Below are positions 18,229-26,758 of a stretch of 64,000 bases of DNA, one piece after another. This stretch comes from Maribacter flavus (lineage in GTDB: Bacteria; Bacteroidota; Bacteroidia; Flavobacteriales; Flavobacteriaceae), in contig NZ_VUOE01000003.1 of assembly GCF_008386635.1 (NCBI RefSeq), forward strand, positions 248,001 through 312,000, written 5' to 3'. Position numbers and translations under genes: made by a program. The notes below the pieces were generated by a model. The model was not told the DNA's origin. It worked only from the letters and a program-made list of their open reading frames with translations, and did not search any database. Position 1 is the stretch's first letter; every line of letters starts with the position of its first letter.

Positions 18229-18990
18229 ATGTTAGAGCATATAGAATTATTTTTTAGGTCCATTTTTATTGATAATATGGTATTCGCCGTATTCCTGGGG
18301 ATGTGCTCCTATTTGGCGGTTTCCAAAAAAGTGGCCACGGCCGTAGGACTAGGGGCAGCAGTCATTTTCGTACTTGCTGTAACAGTTCCCATGAACTGGC
18401 TCTTGGATAAATATTTATTACAAGATGGAGCATTGGCCTGGTTGGGACCTGAGTATGCGGATTATAACCTAAGCTTTCTTTCTTTTATCTTGTTCATTGC
18501 TACCATTGCAACCATGGTACAACTTGTGGAAATCGTAGTGGAAAAGTTCTCACCGTCACTTTACAATTCCTTGGGGATTTTCTTGCCCTTGATTGCGGTA
18601 AATTGTGCCATACTTGGTGGATCACTTTTTATGCAGTCCAGGCAAATCGAAACCTTTGGATTGGCGTTTAACTACGGATTAAGCTCCGGTATTGGTTGGT
18701 TTTTGGCCATTTTGGCCATCGCGGCCATCCGTGAAAAAATCCGTTATTCCAATGTTCCAGCACCATTGAGGGGATTGGGGATAACCTTTATCATAACCGG
18801 ATTAATGGGAATTGGTTTTCAAAGTTTCGGTGGTATGTTGACCGGTGGGGATGACGCAGCCGAAGATGCTCAGGAAACCGTAAATATCGAAACTCCAAAG
18901 AGCGAAGAAAAGGAAGTGACCAACCACGAGGTAACTGAAAATAATTCTGAGATCGACAAAAAGGAAATCTCCTATAACGACGTAAAATAA
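18229..18990 (+). CDS. nqrE: Na+-translocating NADH:quinone reductase subunit E with acidic C-terminal tail
   Basis: A membrane subunit with six helices and the segment [12 protein letters not shown] near 125-136, the counterpart of the NqrD motif. The core ends near residue 205 (FGGMLTGG). It is followed by about 48 hydrophilic, Glu-rich residues ([13 protein letters not shown] onward), making 253 residues against about 200 in the family. The tail should face an aqueous side; its role is unknown. Five bases separate it from nqrF. Confidence 0.94.
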   Translation: MLEHIELFFRSIFIDNMVFAVFLGMCSYLAVSKKVATAVGLGAAVIFVLAVTVPMNWLLDKYLLQDGALAWLGPEYADYNLSFLSFILFIATIATMVQLVEIVVEKFSPSLYNSLGIFLPLIAVNCAILGGSLFMQSRQIETFGLAFNYGLSSGIGWFLAILAIAAIREKIRYSNVPAPLRGLGITFIITGLMGIGFQSFGGMLTGGDDAAEDAQETVNIETPKSEEKEVTNHEVTENNSEIDKKEISYNDVK

Positions 18991-18995
18991 TTAGC

Positions 18996-20303
18996 ATGAT
19001 TTTAGCTGCAAGCACAGGCGGAACAATATTGATTACAGTAGTCGCTTTTTTAATTCTACTGATGATATTAGTGGCTTTATTATTGTTCACCAAGGAAAAA
19101 TTATCCCCTTCAGGTCCCGTAACCATTACAATCAATGGTGAAAAAAAGATAGAAGTGGGATCGGGTAGTTCTTTACTTTCTACATTGGGAAATCAGAAAA
19201 TATTTTTACCATCCGCTTGTGGTGGTGGTGGAACTTGTATTCAATGTGAATGCCATGTGCTTTCCGGTGGTGGAGAAGCACTACCGACCGAGACACCTCA
19301 TTTTTCAAAAAAGGAATTGAATCATGGAGCGCGTTTGGCCTGTCAGGTGAAGGTAAAACAGGACATGGAAATTACCATACCTGAAGAGGTTTTCGGTATT
19401 AAGAAATGGAATGCCAAGGTGGTTAGAAATTACAATGTTGCCTCTTTCATTAAGGAATTTGTAGTTGAAATTCCAGAAGATATGAACTATAAGGCTGGAG
19501 GATATATTCAGATAGAGATTCCGGAGTGTGAAGTCAAATATGCGGATATCGATATCACGGCCCACCCAGAGGAACATGAAACTCCTGATAAGTTCAAGGC
19601 AGAATGGGATAAGTTCAATCTATGGCCTCTGGTGATGAAAAATCCGGAAACGGTAGAAAGGGCCTATTCAATGGCTTCCTACCCGGCTGAAGGACGCGAA
19701 ATTATGCTGAACGTCCGTATTGCCACACCGCCATGGGATCGCAATAAAAATGGTTGGATGGATGTAAATCCCGGTATTGCTTCATCTTACATATTTAACC
19801 TGAAGCCAGGTGACGATTGTATTATATCAGGTCCTTACGGAGAATTCTTCATAAATGAATCAGATGCCGAGATGTTGTATGTTGGTGGAGGTGCAGGAAT
19901 GGCCCCGATGCGTTCCCACTTATATCACCTTTTCAAAACATTAAAGACAAAAAGAAAGGTATCGTATTGGTATGGAGGTAGGTCTAAGCGAGAGTTGTTT
20001 TACTTAGACCATTTTTACCAGTTGGAAAAGGAGTTCCCGAATTTCAAATTTTATTTGGCCCTTTCCGAGCCTTTGGAAGAGGATAATTGGAAGGTCAAGG
20101 AAGATATCGATGCACCAGGGGACGGCTTCGTTGGATTTATTCACAATTGTGTGATAGACAATTATTTGAGTAAGCATGAGGCACCCGAGGATATTGAACT
20201 TTATTTCTGTGGTCCCCCGTTAATGAACAAAGCGGTTCAGAAAATGGGCGAGGATTTTGGTATTCCTGATGAAAACATTCGATTTGACGATTTCGGAGGC
20301 TAG
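18996..20303 (+). CDS. nqrF: Na+-translocating NADH:quinone reductase subunit F
   Basis: The NADH-oxidising subunit, 435 residues. Order: one N-terminal membrane helix (8-31), a 2Fe-2S ferredoxin domain with cysteines C75, C81, C84 and C116 (spacing x5, x2, x31), a FAD-binding domain containing RAYSMASYP near 223-231, and a C-terminal NADH domain with [12 protein letters not shown] near 297-308 and CGPPLMN near 409. It is the entry point of electrons into the pump. A terminator follows at 20328-20360. Confidence 0.96.
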   Translation: MILAASTGGTILITVVAFLILLMILVALLLFTKEKLSPSGPVTITINGEKKIEVGSGSSLLSTLGNQKIFLPSACGGGGTCIQCECHVLSGGGEALPTETPHFSKKELNHGARLACQVKVKQDMEITIPEEVFGIKKWNAKVVRNYNVASFIKEFVVEIPEDMNYKAGGYIQIEIPECEVKYADIDITAHPEEHETPDKFKAEWDKFNLWPLVMKNPETVERAYSMASYPAEGREIMLNVRIATPPWDRNKNGWMDVNPGIASSYIFNLKPGDDCIISGPYGEFFINESDAEMLYVGGGAGMAPMRSHLYHLFKTLKTKRKVSYWYGGRSKRELFYLDHFYQLEKEFPNFKFYLALSEPLEEDNWKVKEDIDAPGDGFVGFIHNCVIDNYLSKHEAPEDIELYFCGPPLMNKAVQKMGEDFGIPDENIRFDDFGG

Positions 20304-20327
20304 TAAAAAAGGAAAACAAGAATATGT

Positions 20328-20360
20328 AAAAACCGATATGCATGCATGTCGGTTTTTTTT
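20328..20360 (+). terminator. Terminator after nqrF
   Basis: AACCGATAT (20331-20339) pairs with ATGTCGGTT (20346-20354) around GCATGC, with one G-T wobble, followed by eight T residues. It lies 27 bases after the nqrF stop and separates the nqr operon from the downstream pair, at least in part. Confidence 0.85.
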
Positions 20361-20467
20361 GGGGTGGGATTTATCGTTTCTTCTTAATCGGAAAAACACA
20401 TAGTTCATTACCTTTAGAAATGCCATTGAAAATAACTTTCAAATAGGAGGAATAAAACTTTGAATAC

Positions 20468-20833
20468 ATGCAACCATTATCGGAACAGGAACTTCATAAT
20501 TTAGCCATGAATTTGGTGGGGAAGCAGCTTGTGGAAGATGGATATGAATTTCTAGCGGTCAACAGTGAACTTCGAAAGAACCCTCAATTCGTTTGTATAA
20601 AGGAAACAAAAATGAGTTTTGTGGTGGTGAAGGCCATTGAGTACCCAGGAGATCCGCAAGATTTGGATTTTTTTAGGGCCGATTTAAACAAAATGAGGGA
20701 CCATGCCTTAAAATTTGAAGCGAAAACCTTTTATGCGCCGGTTGGCTTGGTAAATGCAAAGGATTACAATCTACCAGTGTACCTGAACGAGGAATATATC
20801 GTGGATTATGACGGTTTAATTGAAATTGAATAA
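20468..20833 (+). CDS. Small Nqr-linked cytosolic protein of unknown function
   Basis: A 121-residue soluble protein, mixed alpha/beta in pattern, without signal peptide, membrane helix or cysteine ladder. Relatives in flavobacteria are, as I recall, often labelled 'Nqr subunit F', but it has no ferredoxin, FAD or NADH motif, so that name comes from gene order. The start resembles a Holliday-junction/UPF0102-like nuclease edge (LVGKQLVEDGYEFLAVN) only loosely. Its TAA shares its last A with the apbE ATG (TAATG), so it is translated together with the Nqr flavin transferase and may help Nqr assembly. Confidence 0.8.
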   Translation: MQPLSEQELHNLAMNLVGKQLVEDGYEFLAVNSELRKNPQFVCIKETKMSFVVVKAIEYPGDPQDLDFFRADLNKMRDHALKFEAKTFYAPVGLVNAKDYNLPVYLNEEYIVDYDGLIEIE

Positions 20834-21831
20834 TGGGTAAATGGATGTGTTTGGCAGGAGTGCTCCTACTATTCTCCTGCACGGGAGGGATCGTTAGGAA
20901 TCAGACTAGGGGCGAGGCCCTTGGAACTACGTACAATATTATTTATTTGGGGAATGAAAAGCTTGACTTCCAAGCTGAAATCGATTCCGTCTTCACAGTG
21001 GTCAATAAATCCTTATCGACCTATATTCCTGATTCGGATATTTCGAGAATAAACAGGGGTGATAGCCTGGTTGTAGTAGATCGAATGTTTCAAGAGGTTT
21101 TTGAGCTTTCCAGAAAGGTACACAAACAGACCAAAGGATATTTTGACCCAACGGTAGGTACTTTGGTAAACGCATGGGGCTTTGGGCCTGGGGAACAGAT
21201 TTCCATGGATAGCCTTACCGTGGATAGTTTATTGCAGTATGTAGGCTTCAATAAAGTATCCATTTCACCTCAGAATAGGGTCATTAAGCAAAACCCGAAT
21301 ATTTATTTCGATTTTAATGCCATCGCCAAAGGATATGCAATTGATAGGTTGGCCGTTATGTTGGACAATAAAGGTATTGAGAATTACTTGGTGGAAGTTG
21401 GTGGGGAAGTAGTGGCAAAAGGGATTAACCTTGAAAAGGAAAAACCCTGGGTGGTGGGTATCGATGATCCCCAAGCGGAAATGGGTAGACAAATGAAATT
21501 GTTGATAAATATGTCCGATAGGGCTTTGGCTTCCTCCGGAAATTATCGGAAATACAGGGTGGATAGTATTTCTGGAAAAAAATATGTCCATACTATTGAC
21601 CCTATTACAGGTTACACTAAAAATTCAAATACACTGGGGGTGACCATTCTCGCGAATGACTGTGCAACGGCAGATGCCTACGCTACGGCATTTATGGCGA
21701 TGGACCTGCACGAGGCCTTTAAAGTCATTAATTATAACAAAGACCTTGAAGCGTATATTATTTATTTGGATGAAAAGGGAGTTACCCAAGAATTTCTCAC
21801 CAAAGGATTTAAGGAACTTTTGGTGGAATAG
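20833..21831 (+). CDS. apbE: FAD:protein FMN transferase ApbE (lipoprotein)
   Basis: A Mg2+-dependent enzyme that moves FMN from FAD to threonines of NqrB and NqrC. The 332 residues start with a lipoprotein signal (LLFSC, Cys16), so it sits in the periplasm on a membrane anchor, where the acceptor sites of NqrB/C are exposed. Signature segments are FDFNAIAKGYAIDRL near 157-171, VEVGGEVVAKG near 182-192, ASSGNYRKY near 235-243 and HTIDPITGY near 256-264. It overlaps the preceding small gene by one base, and its stop directly abuts the convergent methyltransferase gene. Confidence 0.95.
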   Translation: MGKWMCLAGVLLLFSCTGGIVRNQTRGEALGTTYNIIYLGNEKLDFQAEIDSVFTVVNKSLSTYIPDSDISRINRGDSLVVVDRMFQEVFELSRKVHKQTKGYFDPTVGTLVNAWGFGPGEQISMDSLTVDSLLQYVGFNKVSISPQNRVIKQNPNIYFDFNAIAKGYAIDRLAVMLDNKGIENYLVEVGGEVVAKGINLEKEKPWVVGIDDPQAEMGRQMKLLINMSDRALASSGNYRKYRVDSISGKKYVHTIDPITGYTKNSNTLGVTILANDCATADAYATAFMAMDLHEAFKVINYNKDLEAYIIYLDEKGVTQEFLTKGFKELLVE

Positions 21832-22596
21832 TTATTTTTTGACCAAAGGGATAATTTCTCCCTGGGCCAATCTGTATTTATCGACGTCCTCTGGGGGCAT
21901 TTTAAAGGTCATGTCTATTTCGTAAACCCTAAAACCTACAGACCTTAACTTTTCAAAAAAGTCCCTACCATAGATGCGTACATGGTCGTATTGACCGAAT
22001 ATTCTAGCCCTTTCTTTTTTGTCCGTGATGGAATGGTCTTCAAAAGTTATTTCCCTACTTAAATCTTGGGGTATTTGGAAAACACCCCAACCGCCCGGTT
22101 TCAAAACCCTAAAAAGTTCATTTATGGCCTTGGTGTCATCTGGAATATGCTCCAGCACGTGATTGCAAAGAATAACATCAAAACTGTTACTTTCAAAAGG
22201 TAGGTTACAGATGTCGGCTTTAACATCGGCCAAAGGCGAGTTTAGGTCGGTTGTGGTATACGCAAGATTTTTCAGCTTTTTAAATCTTTTATAAAAGGCC
22301 TGTTCCGGGGCAAAGTGTAATACCTTTAGGGTATCCTGAAAAAAATTGGTGTCGTTTTTCAAAAAAAGCCATAAAAGCCTGTGTCTTTCCAACGAAAGGG
22401 TAGAGGGAGAAAGCACATTTTCCCTTGGATTTTCATAACCATAGGGAAGGAAACTACGGAATTTTTTCCCATCTATGGGATCTTGGTACGTATTCCCGGA
22501 ATAGTAAAAGGACAATATAGGCCGTACCCAATAGCTTAGCTTGATAAGCACTGGTCTTGGTATAAGGTTCAGAAAAAATTTGAAAATTTTCTTCAT
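21832..22596 (-). CDS. Class I SAM-dependent methyltransferase (Methyltransf_11 type)
   Basis: A 254-residue methyltransferase with a Rossmann core from about 85 to 200. The typical post-II motif region is FDVILCNHVLEHIPDD near 132-147 and the segment LFRVLKPGGWGVFQ near 154-167. The glycine-rich motif I is weak (VLHFAPEQAF near 90-99), as in methyltransferases that act on large or lipid substrates. The substrate is not recognisable. It follows map by about 70 bases and may be co-transcribed. Its stop codon touches that of the convergent apbE. Confidence 0.85.
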   Translation of the reverse strand: MKKIFKFFLNLIPRPVLIKLSYWVRPILSFYYSGNTYQDPIDGKKFRSFLPYGYENPRENVLSPSTLSLERHRLLWLFLKNDTNFFQDTLKVLHFAPEQAFYKRFKKLKNLAYTTTDLNSPLADVKADICNLPFESNSFDVILCNHVLEHIPDDTKAINELFRVLKPGGWGVFQIPQDLSREITFEDHSITDKKERARIFGQYDHVRIYGRDFFEKLRSVGFRVYEIDMTFKMPPEDVDKYRLAQGEIIPLVKK

Positions 22597-22667
22597 CTAC
22601 CCGAAAAGCGAGCGTTGGTATTTTCCAATAGAAATCGGATTGTCTCTAAATTGCTCTTTAATAATAT

Positions 22668-23486
22668 TTAAGATTGTAGCTTAGCCTGCCTAAACTCAAG
22701 CTCCTCATCTGATACAATACCCAGAGCATCATAAATGTATTGGAATGTGGATAGCAGCTCTGGTTTTCCGTTTACAATGGCCACATTATGCTCAAAATGC
22801 GCACTGGGTTTTCCATCTGCAGTGAGAATGGTCCAACCATCCTTAAGTTGTTTAATGTTTTTTGTCCCCATATTGATCATAGGTTCAATGGCCACCGTCA
22901 TACCTTCTACAAACTTTTTCCCGCGCCCTCTTTTTCCATAATTGGGCATTTCCGGACTTTCATGCAGTTTCTTGCCCAGTCCATGGCCAACAAGTTCACG
23001 TACCACACCATACCCATGGCTTTCACAATAATTTTGAATGGCAAAACCTACATCGCCAACCCTGTTGCCTACTTTGAATTCGCGAATACCAATGTAAAGA
23101 GATTCCTTGGTCACTTTCAGTAATTGTTTTACCTCTGGGGCCACTTCGCCAACTTCAAAGGTATACGCATGGTCCCCATAAAATCCATTTTTAAGGGCAC
23201 CACAGTCCACCGAAATAATATCCCCATCTTTAAGCGGTTCACCATTTGGGATTCCGTGGACTACTTGTGCGTTTGGGCTCATGTTCAAGGTATTTGGGAA
23301 ATCGTACATTCCCAAAAAGCCTGGGGAAGCGCCGTGGTCCCTAATAAAGGTTTCTGCCAATTTATCCAAATAAAGGGCATTGACTCCTGGTTTTATTTCC
23401 GATGCCAACATGCCCAATGTTTTGGATACGATCAGGGCGCTCTCGCGCATGAGTTCTATTTCTTCTGCCGATTTTATTTTTACCAT
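22668..23486 (-). CDS. map: Type I methionine aminopeptidase
   Basis: Removes the initiator methionine from nascent proteins. Of the 272 residues the metal ligands are visible: two aspartates in SVDCGALKNGFYGDHAY (about 92-108), His in LVGHGLGKKLHESPEMPN (about 166-183), Glu in VAIEPMIN (about 199-206) and Glu in AHFEHNVAI. No N-terminal zinc-finger extension is present, so it is the short type Ia form. It starts 31 bases after gpmI in the same direction; a -7-like TACTTTTG on the minus strand at 23492-23499 may give it its own promoter. Confidence 0.95.
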   Translation of the reverse strand: MVKIKSAEEIELMRESALIVSKTLGMLASEIKPGVNALYLDKLAETFIRDHGASPGFLGMYDFPNTLNMSPNAQVVHGIPNGEPLKDGDIISVDCGALKNGFYGDHAYTFEVGEVAPEVKQLLKVTKESLYIGIREFKVGNRVGDVGFAIQNYCESHGYGVVRELVGHGLGKKLHESPEMPNYGKRGRGKKFVEGMTVAIEPMINMGTKNIKQLKDGWTILTADGKPSAHFEHNVAIVNGKPELLSTFQYIYDALGIVSDEELEFRQAKLQS

Positions 23487-23517
23487 AGGTGCAAAAGTAC
23501 GCTTATTTTGGATTAAG

Positions 23518-25038
23518 CTAGTCCACCAAGGATTTTTGGGTCATAAAGGGGGATTGTGCCACGCCCATCAATTTTAATATAGTGGGCGCGATATCCCCAA
23601 GAACGCCATCCTTGATATGCTTAACATCCTTGTCTACCAGAATTAATGGTACAGGATTGGTGGTATGGGCGGTATTGGGTGTTCCATCCGGATTTATCAT
23701 CGTCTCACAATTTCCATGATCGGCAATGACCAACACGGAATAATCGTTTTCGATGGCTGCGGTAATAACATCCTTGGCACATGCATCCACCGTTTCACAA
23801 GCTTTTATCGCTGCCTCCATAACCCCGGTATGGCCAACCATATCCGGATTGGCAAAATTGAGGCATACAAAGTCAACTTTCCCTTTTTTAAGTTCTGGTA
23901 CAATGGCGTCCCGAATATCGTAAGCACTCATTTCCGGTTGTAGGTCGTAGGTGGCTACCTTTGGAGAAGGACATAACAGCCGCTTTTCTCCTTCAAAGGG
24001 TACTTCCCTACCACCGCTAAAGAAAAATGTCACATGGGGGTATTTCTCCGTTTCCGCAATCCGTATCTGGGTCTTGCCGGCATTAGCAAGGACTTCTCCC
24101 AACGTTTCTTTTATATTTTCCTTGTCATATACTACATGGACGCCTTTGAAGGAATCATCGTAGTTGGTCATGGTCACGTAATAAAGATCGAGTTTGTGCA
24201 TGTTTTGCTCATGCATATCCTCCTGACTGAGCACTTGGGTAAGTTCCCTACCTCGGTCCGTTCTAAAATTGAAGAATATGACAACGTCGCCCTCTTTGAT
24301 TTGCCCAACAGGATGGCCTGAATCATTCACCATAACGATGGGTTCCACAAATTCGTCCGTTACATTGTTGTCATAACTGTTTTGGATGCTTTGAACAATA
24401 TCCATGGATTTTTCCCCTTCGGCATTGACCATTACATCATAGGCTTTTTTTACCCGTTCCCAGCGTTTGTCACGGTCCATGGCATAATACCTACCAACAA
24501 TGGATGCCAATTGCGCATTTGTTCCTGAACAGAACGAAACCAAATCCTGCAAAAACCCTTTACCACTTTTGGGATCTACATCCCTACCATCCGTAAAGGC
24601 ATGGATAAACATATTTTTTACTCCGGATTCCGAACCTGCGGATATAAGCCCCTTCAAATGGTCAATATGGCTATGCACCCCACCATCACTCAAAAGACCC
24701 AAAAAATGAATTGGTTTATCGTTCGTATTCGCATATTGGAATGCATCCTTCAGTGCAGGTTCGTCCTTTAAGGAATTCTCCTTCACGGCCAAATTAATTT
24801 TTGCCAAGTCCTGATAGACGATTCTACCCGCTCCTAAGTTCATGTGCCCTACTTCGCTATTGCCCATTTGCCCCTCCGGAAGCCCAACGTTCATCCCGTC
24901 CGTGAGTAAATTTGCATTGGGATAATCTTTGTACAAACTGTCTATAAAAGGGGTGTTGGCCTTGTCAACTGCCGAAACTTTTGGGTCTGGGGATTTGCCC
25001 CATCCATCCAATATCATTAAGATAACTTTCTTGTTCAT
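23518..25038 (-). CDS. gpmI: 2,3-bisphosphoglycerate-independent phosphoglycerate mutase
   Basis: Glycolytic/gluconeogenic enzyme that interconverts 3- and 2-phosphoglycerate, with two Mn2+ and a phosphoserine intermediate. The catalytic serine lies in GNSEVGHMNLGAGR near 60-73; metal-binding segments include LMILDGWG at 6-13, NFANPDMVGHTG near 396-407 and VIADHGNCETM near 438-448. Length, 506 residues, is normal. It is monocistronic or followed by map. Confidence 0.96.
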   Translation of the reverse strand: MNKKVILMILDGWGKSPDPKVSAVDKANTPFIDSLYKDYPNANLLTDGMNVGLPEGQMGNSEVGHMNLGAGRIVYQDLAKINLAVKENSLKDEPALKDAFQYANTNDKPIHFLGLLSDGGVHSHIDHLKGLISAGSESGVKNMFIHAFTDGRDVDPKSGKGFLQDLVSFCSGTNAQLASIVGRYYAMDRDKRWERVKKAYDVMVNAEGEKSMDIVQSIQNSYDNNVTDEFVEPIVMVNDSGHPVGQIKEGDVVIFFNFRTDRGRELTQVLSQEDMHEQNMHKLDLYYVTMTNYDDSFKGVHVVYDKENIKETLGEVLANAGKTQIRIAETEKYPHVTFFFSGGREVPFEGEKRLLCPSPKVATYDLQPEMSAYDIRDAIVPELKKGKVDFVCLNFANPDMVGHTGVMEAAIKACETVDACAKDVITAAIENDYSVLVIADHGNCETMINPDGTPNTAHTTNPVPLILVDKDVKHIKDGVLGDIAPTILKLMGVAQSPFMTQKSLVD

Positions 25039-25063
25039 TTGTAGGTCGTTAAATAGTATGTGT

Positions 25064-25071
25064 CAAAAATA
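25064..25071 (-). promoter_or_regulatory. Possible -7 box of gpmI
   Basis: TATTTTTG on the minus strand matches TAnnTTTG, 26 bases before the gpmI ATG. A matching -33 box is not obvious. Confidence 0.4.
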
Positions 25072-25267
25072 CTAGGATTCCCTAAGTATAACTAGAACTT
25101 GAATACTCTTTTTGCGAGAGAATGCGAAATTGTTAGAGAGTCTTACTTTAATTTACGGCTTTTGTTAAAATTTAGTTATATAAGTGTTAATCCTGTAACA
25201 TAAGCTTATAAGGCCCGTCTATAATTATATAATAACAATCTATTCATCAATTAAAAATTCATTCATC

Positions 25268-25660
25268 ATGAAAAAAACAATCCTAGCTTTGTCCATGGCG
25301 GTTCTGTTCATGGGCACTGGTCTTTTGGCCAACGCAACGCCCATCAAAAATCAAATCAAATTGGAAAAAAGCAAAGCGAACTATGACCTTAGTTCATTTT
25401 GTAAAGCGGTAATGCAGGGCGACATTGAAACCGTAGAGCGAATGATAGAATTGGGAGAGGACGTTAACAAAAAATCCTTGGGCATGACCCCCGCAATGTT
25501 CGCTGCACGTTACAACAAAGCGGAAGTACTTCAATTGCTTATTGATCACGGGGCCGATTTATCCGCAAAGAGTGACCAAGGATACTCCGTGGCCAAGTAT
25601 GCGGAACTTTCAAATGCCACCGATGCACTTGCTGTTTTGGAGGGCGCTAGCGGTAGCTAA
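25268..25660 (+). CDS. Exported ankyrin-repeat protein, copy 1
   Basis: A 130-residue protein with a signal peptide (1-24, ending LANA) and an ankyrin domain of about three repeats: VMQGDIETVERMIELGEDVN, a second unit starting KSLGMTPAMFAARYNKAEVLQLLIDHGADL, and a third with KSDQGYSVAKYAELS. Repeats of this kind bind other proteins; here they should act in the periplasm or outside. Residues 39-125 are clearly related to the next gene downstream (shared KSLGMTPAM, AARYNKAEV, KSDQGY). It has its own terminator. The partner is unknown. Confidence 0.88.
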   Translation: MKKTILALSMAVLFMGTGLLANATPIKNQIKLEKSKANYDLSSFCKAVMQGDIETVERMIELGEDVNKKSLGMTPAMFAARYNKAEVLQLLIDHGADLSAKSDQGYSVAKYAELSNATDALAVLEGASGS

Positions 25661-25687
25661 GGTGCAACAAACCATCAATCAAAAGAC

Positions 25688-25726
25688 GAAAGGCCTGTTC
25701 CTTTATTGGATGGAACAGGCCTTTTT
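25688..25726 (+). terminator. Terminator of ankyrin gene 1
   Basis: A 13-bp perfect stem, AAAGGCCTGTTCC (25688-25700) with its complement (25711-25723), ends in a T-run. It follows the first ankyrin gene by 28 bases. Confidence 0.9.
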
Positions 25727-25874
25727 TCTTTCCTAAAAATGATGTTTTGTTTAATGGTCGGCCAAAAACGAACGGTCATATCCAATTTTTTTAAAAAGGG
25801 AATTGCGATTGGAAGCGCGGTGTTAAGAAAAAGTTTCCCATTGTTAATTTTTTATTATTGTTTTCTTAAAATGA

Positions 25875-25912
25875 AATATCCGTAAAATAAGATGTTTAAT
25901 TTTACGGATATT
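25875..25912. promoter_or_regulatory. 14-bp perfect inverted repeat before ankyrin gene 2
   Basis: AATATCCGTAAAAT (25875-25888) and its exact complement (25899-25912) surround a 10-base spacer. It ends 32 bases before the ATG of the second ankyrin gene and overlaps a promoter-like TAATTTTA (25897-25904). It is AT-rich and lacks a T-tail, so an operator or 5'-UTR hairpin is more likely than a terminator. The first ankyrin gene lacks it. Confidence 0.6.
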
Positions 25913-25944
25913 ATAAAAATGAATAACAATTTAATAACCTTATT

Positions 25945-26331
25945 ATGAAAAAAATAATTGTATTAACCATGTCATTGGGAGTTTTGGGTTTTTCCAGCTC
26001 CTATGCAAAAGTCCATGCGGACGCCCCTAGAAACCATACAATCGTGACGCCCGTAAACGATAATATCAGTTCATTATGTAAAGCGGCCATGCAAGGGGAT
26101 GTGGACAAAGTAAGAAGCTTGATCGCCACCGGTGAAAGCGTAAACGAAAAGTCCTTGGGTATGACACCTGCCATGTACGCGGCAAGGTACAACAAAGCAG
26201 AAGTGATGAAGGTATTATTGTTGAACCAGGCCAATTTGAACATAAAAAGCGACCAGGGCTATACGGTAAAGGAGTATGCGGAAATGTCCAAGGCTACGGA
26301 CGTATTGGAAGTACTAAATTCCAATTCATAA
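25945..26331 (+). CDS. Exported ankyrin-repeat protein, copy 2
   Basis: A 128-residue paralogue of the preceding gene, with signal peptide (1-22, ending SSYA) and about three ankyrin units (AAMQGDVDKVRSLIATGESV, then SLGMTPAMYAARYNKAEVMKVLL, then KSDQGYTVKEYAEMSKATDV). The signal peptides and linkers have diverged much more than the repeats. It has a separate promoter region with a long inverted repeat and its own terminator, so the two copies are regulated independently. No known partner lies next to it. Confidence 0.88.
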   Translation: MKKIIVLTMSLGVLGFSSSYAKVHADAPRNHTIVTPVNDNISSLCKAAMQGDVDKVRSLIATGESVNEKSLGMTPAMYAARYNKAEVMKVLLLNQANLNIKSDQGYTVKEYAEMSKATDVLEVLNSNS

Positions 26332-26354
26332 TTTTTTTGATTATTTGAATTAGA

Positions 26355-26386
26355 AAAAAGGCCCATCGGTTTCGATGGGCCTTTTT
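26355..26386 (+). terminator. Terminator of ankyrin gene 2
   Basis: AAAAAGGCCCATCG (26355-26368) pairs with CGATGGGCCTTTTT around GTTT, with the T-run in the 3' arm. It also faces the convergent small membrane protein gene and may serve both. Confidence 0.9.
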
Positions 26387-26430
26387 ATTCATAATATACT
26401 CTAAATAGTGTTCAAGTAAAAGAGTACCAA

Positions 26431-26598
26431 TTAAAATTCAAAACCGTTTAAAGCCCTATGCGTGAAGGCATAAATGGCCATAAATAACATCAGGGCGCAG
26501 AATACGGAATAGACCTTTAAGATCACCACCAATATTTCCGGTTTGCAGTTTTCAAATGCGCCAACATAAAGATTCTTGAAGTGTGTAAGTGTTCCCAT
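26431..26598 (-). CDS. Small single-helix membrane protein (possibly DUF6747 family)
   Basis: A 55-residue protein read from the ATG at 26598, with one strongly hydrophobic segment (ILVVILKVYSVFCALMLFMA, about residues 20-40) and a short polar tail. I believe similar proteins occur singly in Flavobacteriaceae genomes (DUF6747), but this is recall and may be wrong. A -7-like box lies upstream at 26648-26655. Nothing in the sequence indicates a function. Confidence 0.6.
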   Translation of the reverse strand: MGTLTHFKNLYVGAFENCKPEILVVILKVYSVFCALMLFMAIYAFTHRALNGFEF

Positions 26599-26647
26599 TA
26601 TAGTGTCTTGTTTAGATACCAATAAACATCGGCATGTATTACTAAAT

Positions 26648-26655
26648 CAAAGCTA
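26648..26655 (-). promoter_or_regulatory. Possible -7 box of the small membrane protein gene
   Basis: TAGCTTTG on the minus strand fits TAnnTTTG about 50 bases upstream of the ATG at 26598. No clear -33 box. Confidence 0.4.
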
Positions 26656-26758
26656 TAAGGGTCAAATTTTAGTAGTTAAAGCGATTCGGGAATCATAAAT
26701 ATAGTAAAAAGGATAGGGCAATTAGTATATAAATCCGATTATACGCAAAATTTAACGT

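Noticed and set aside
21832-22596. Methyltransferase as part of a restriction-modification system
   Set aside because: It has no DNA-methyltransferase DPPY/NPPF motif and no restriction enzyme nearby; it is a Methyltransf_11 type.
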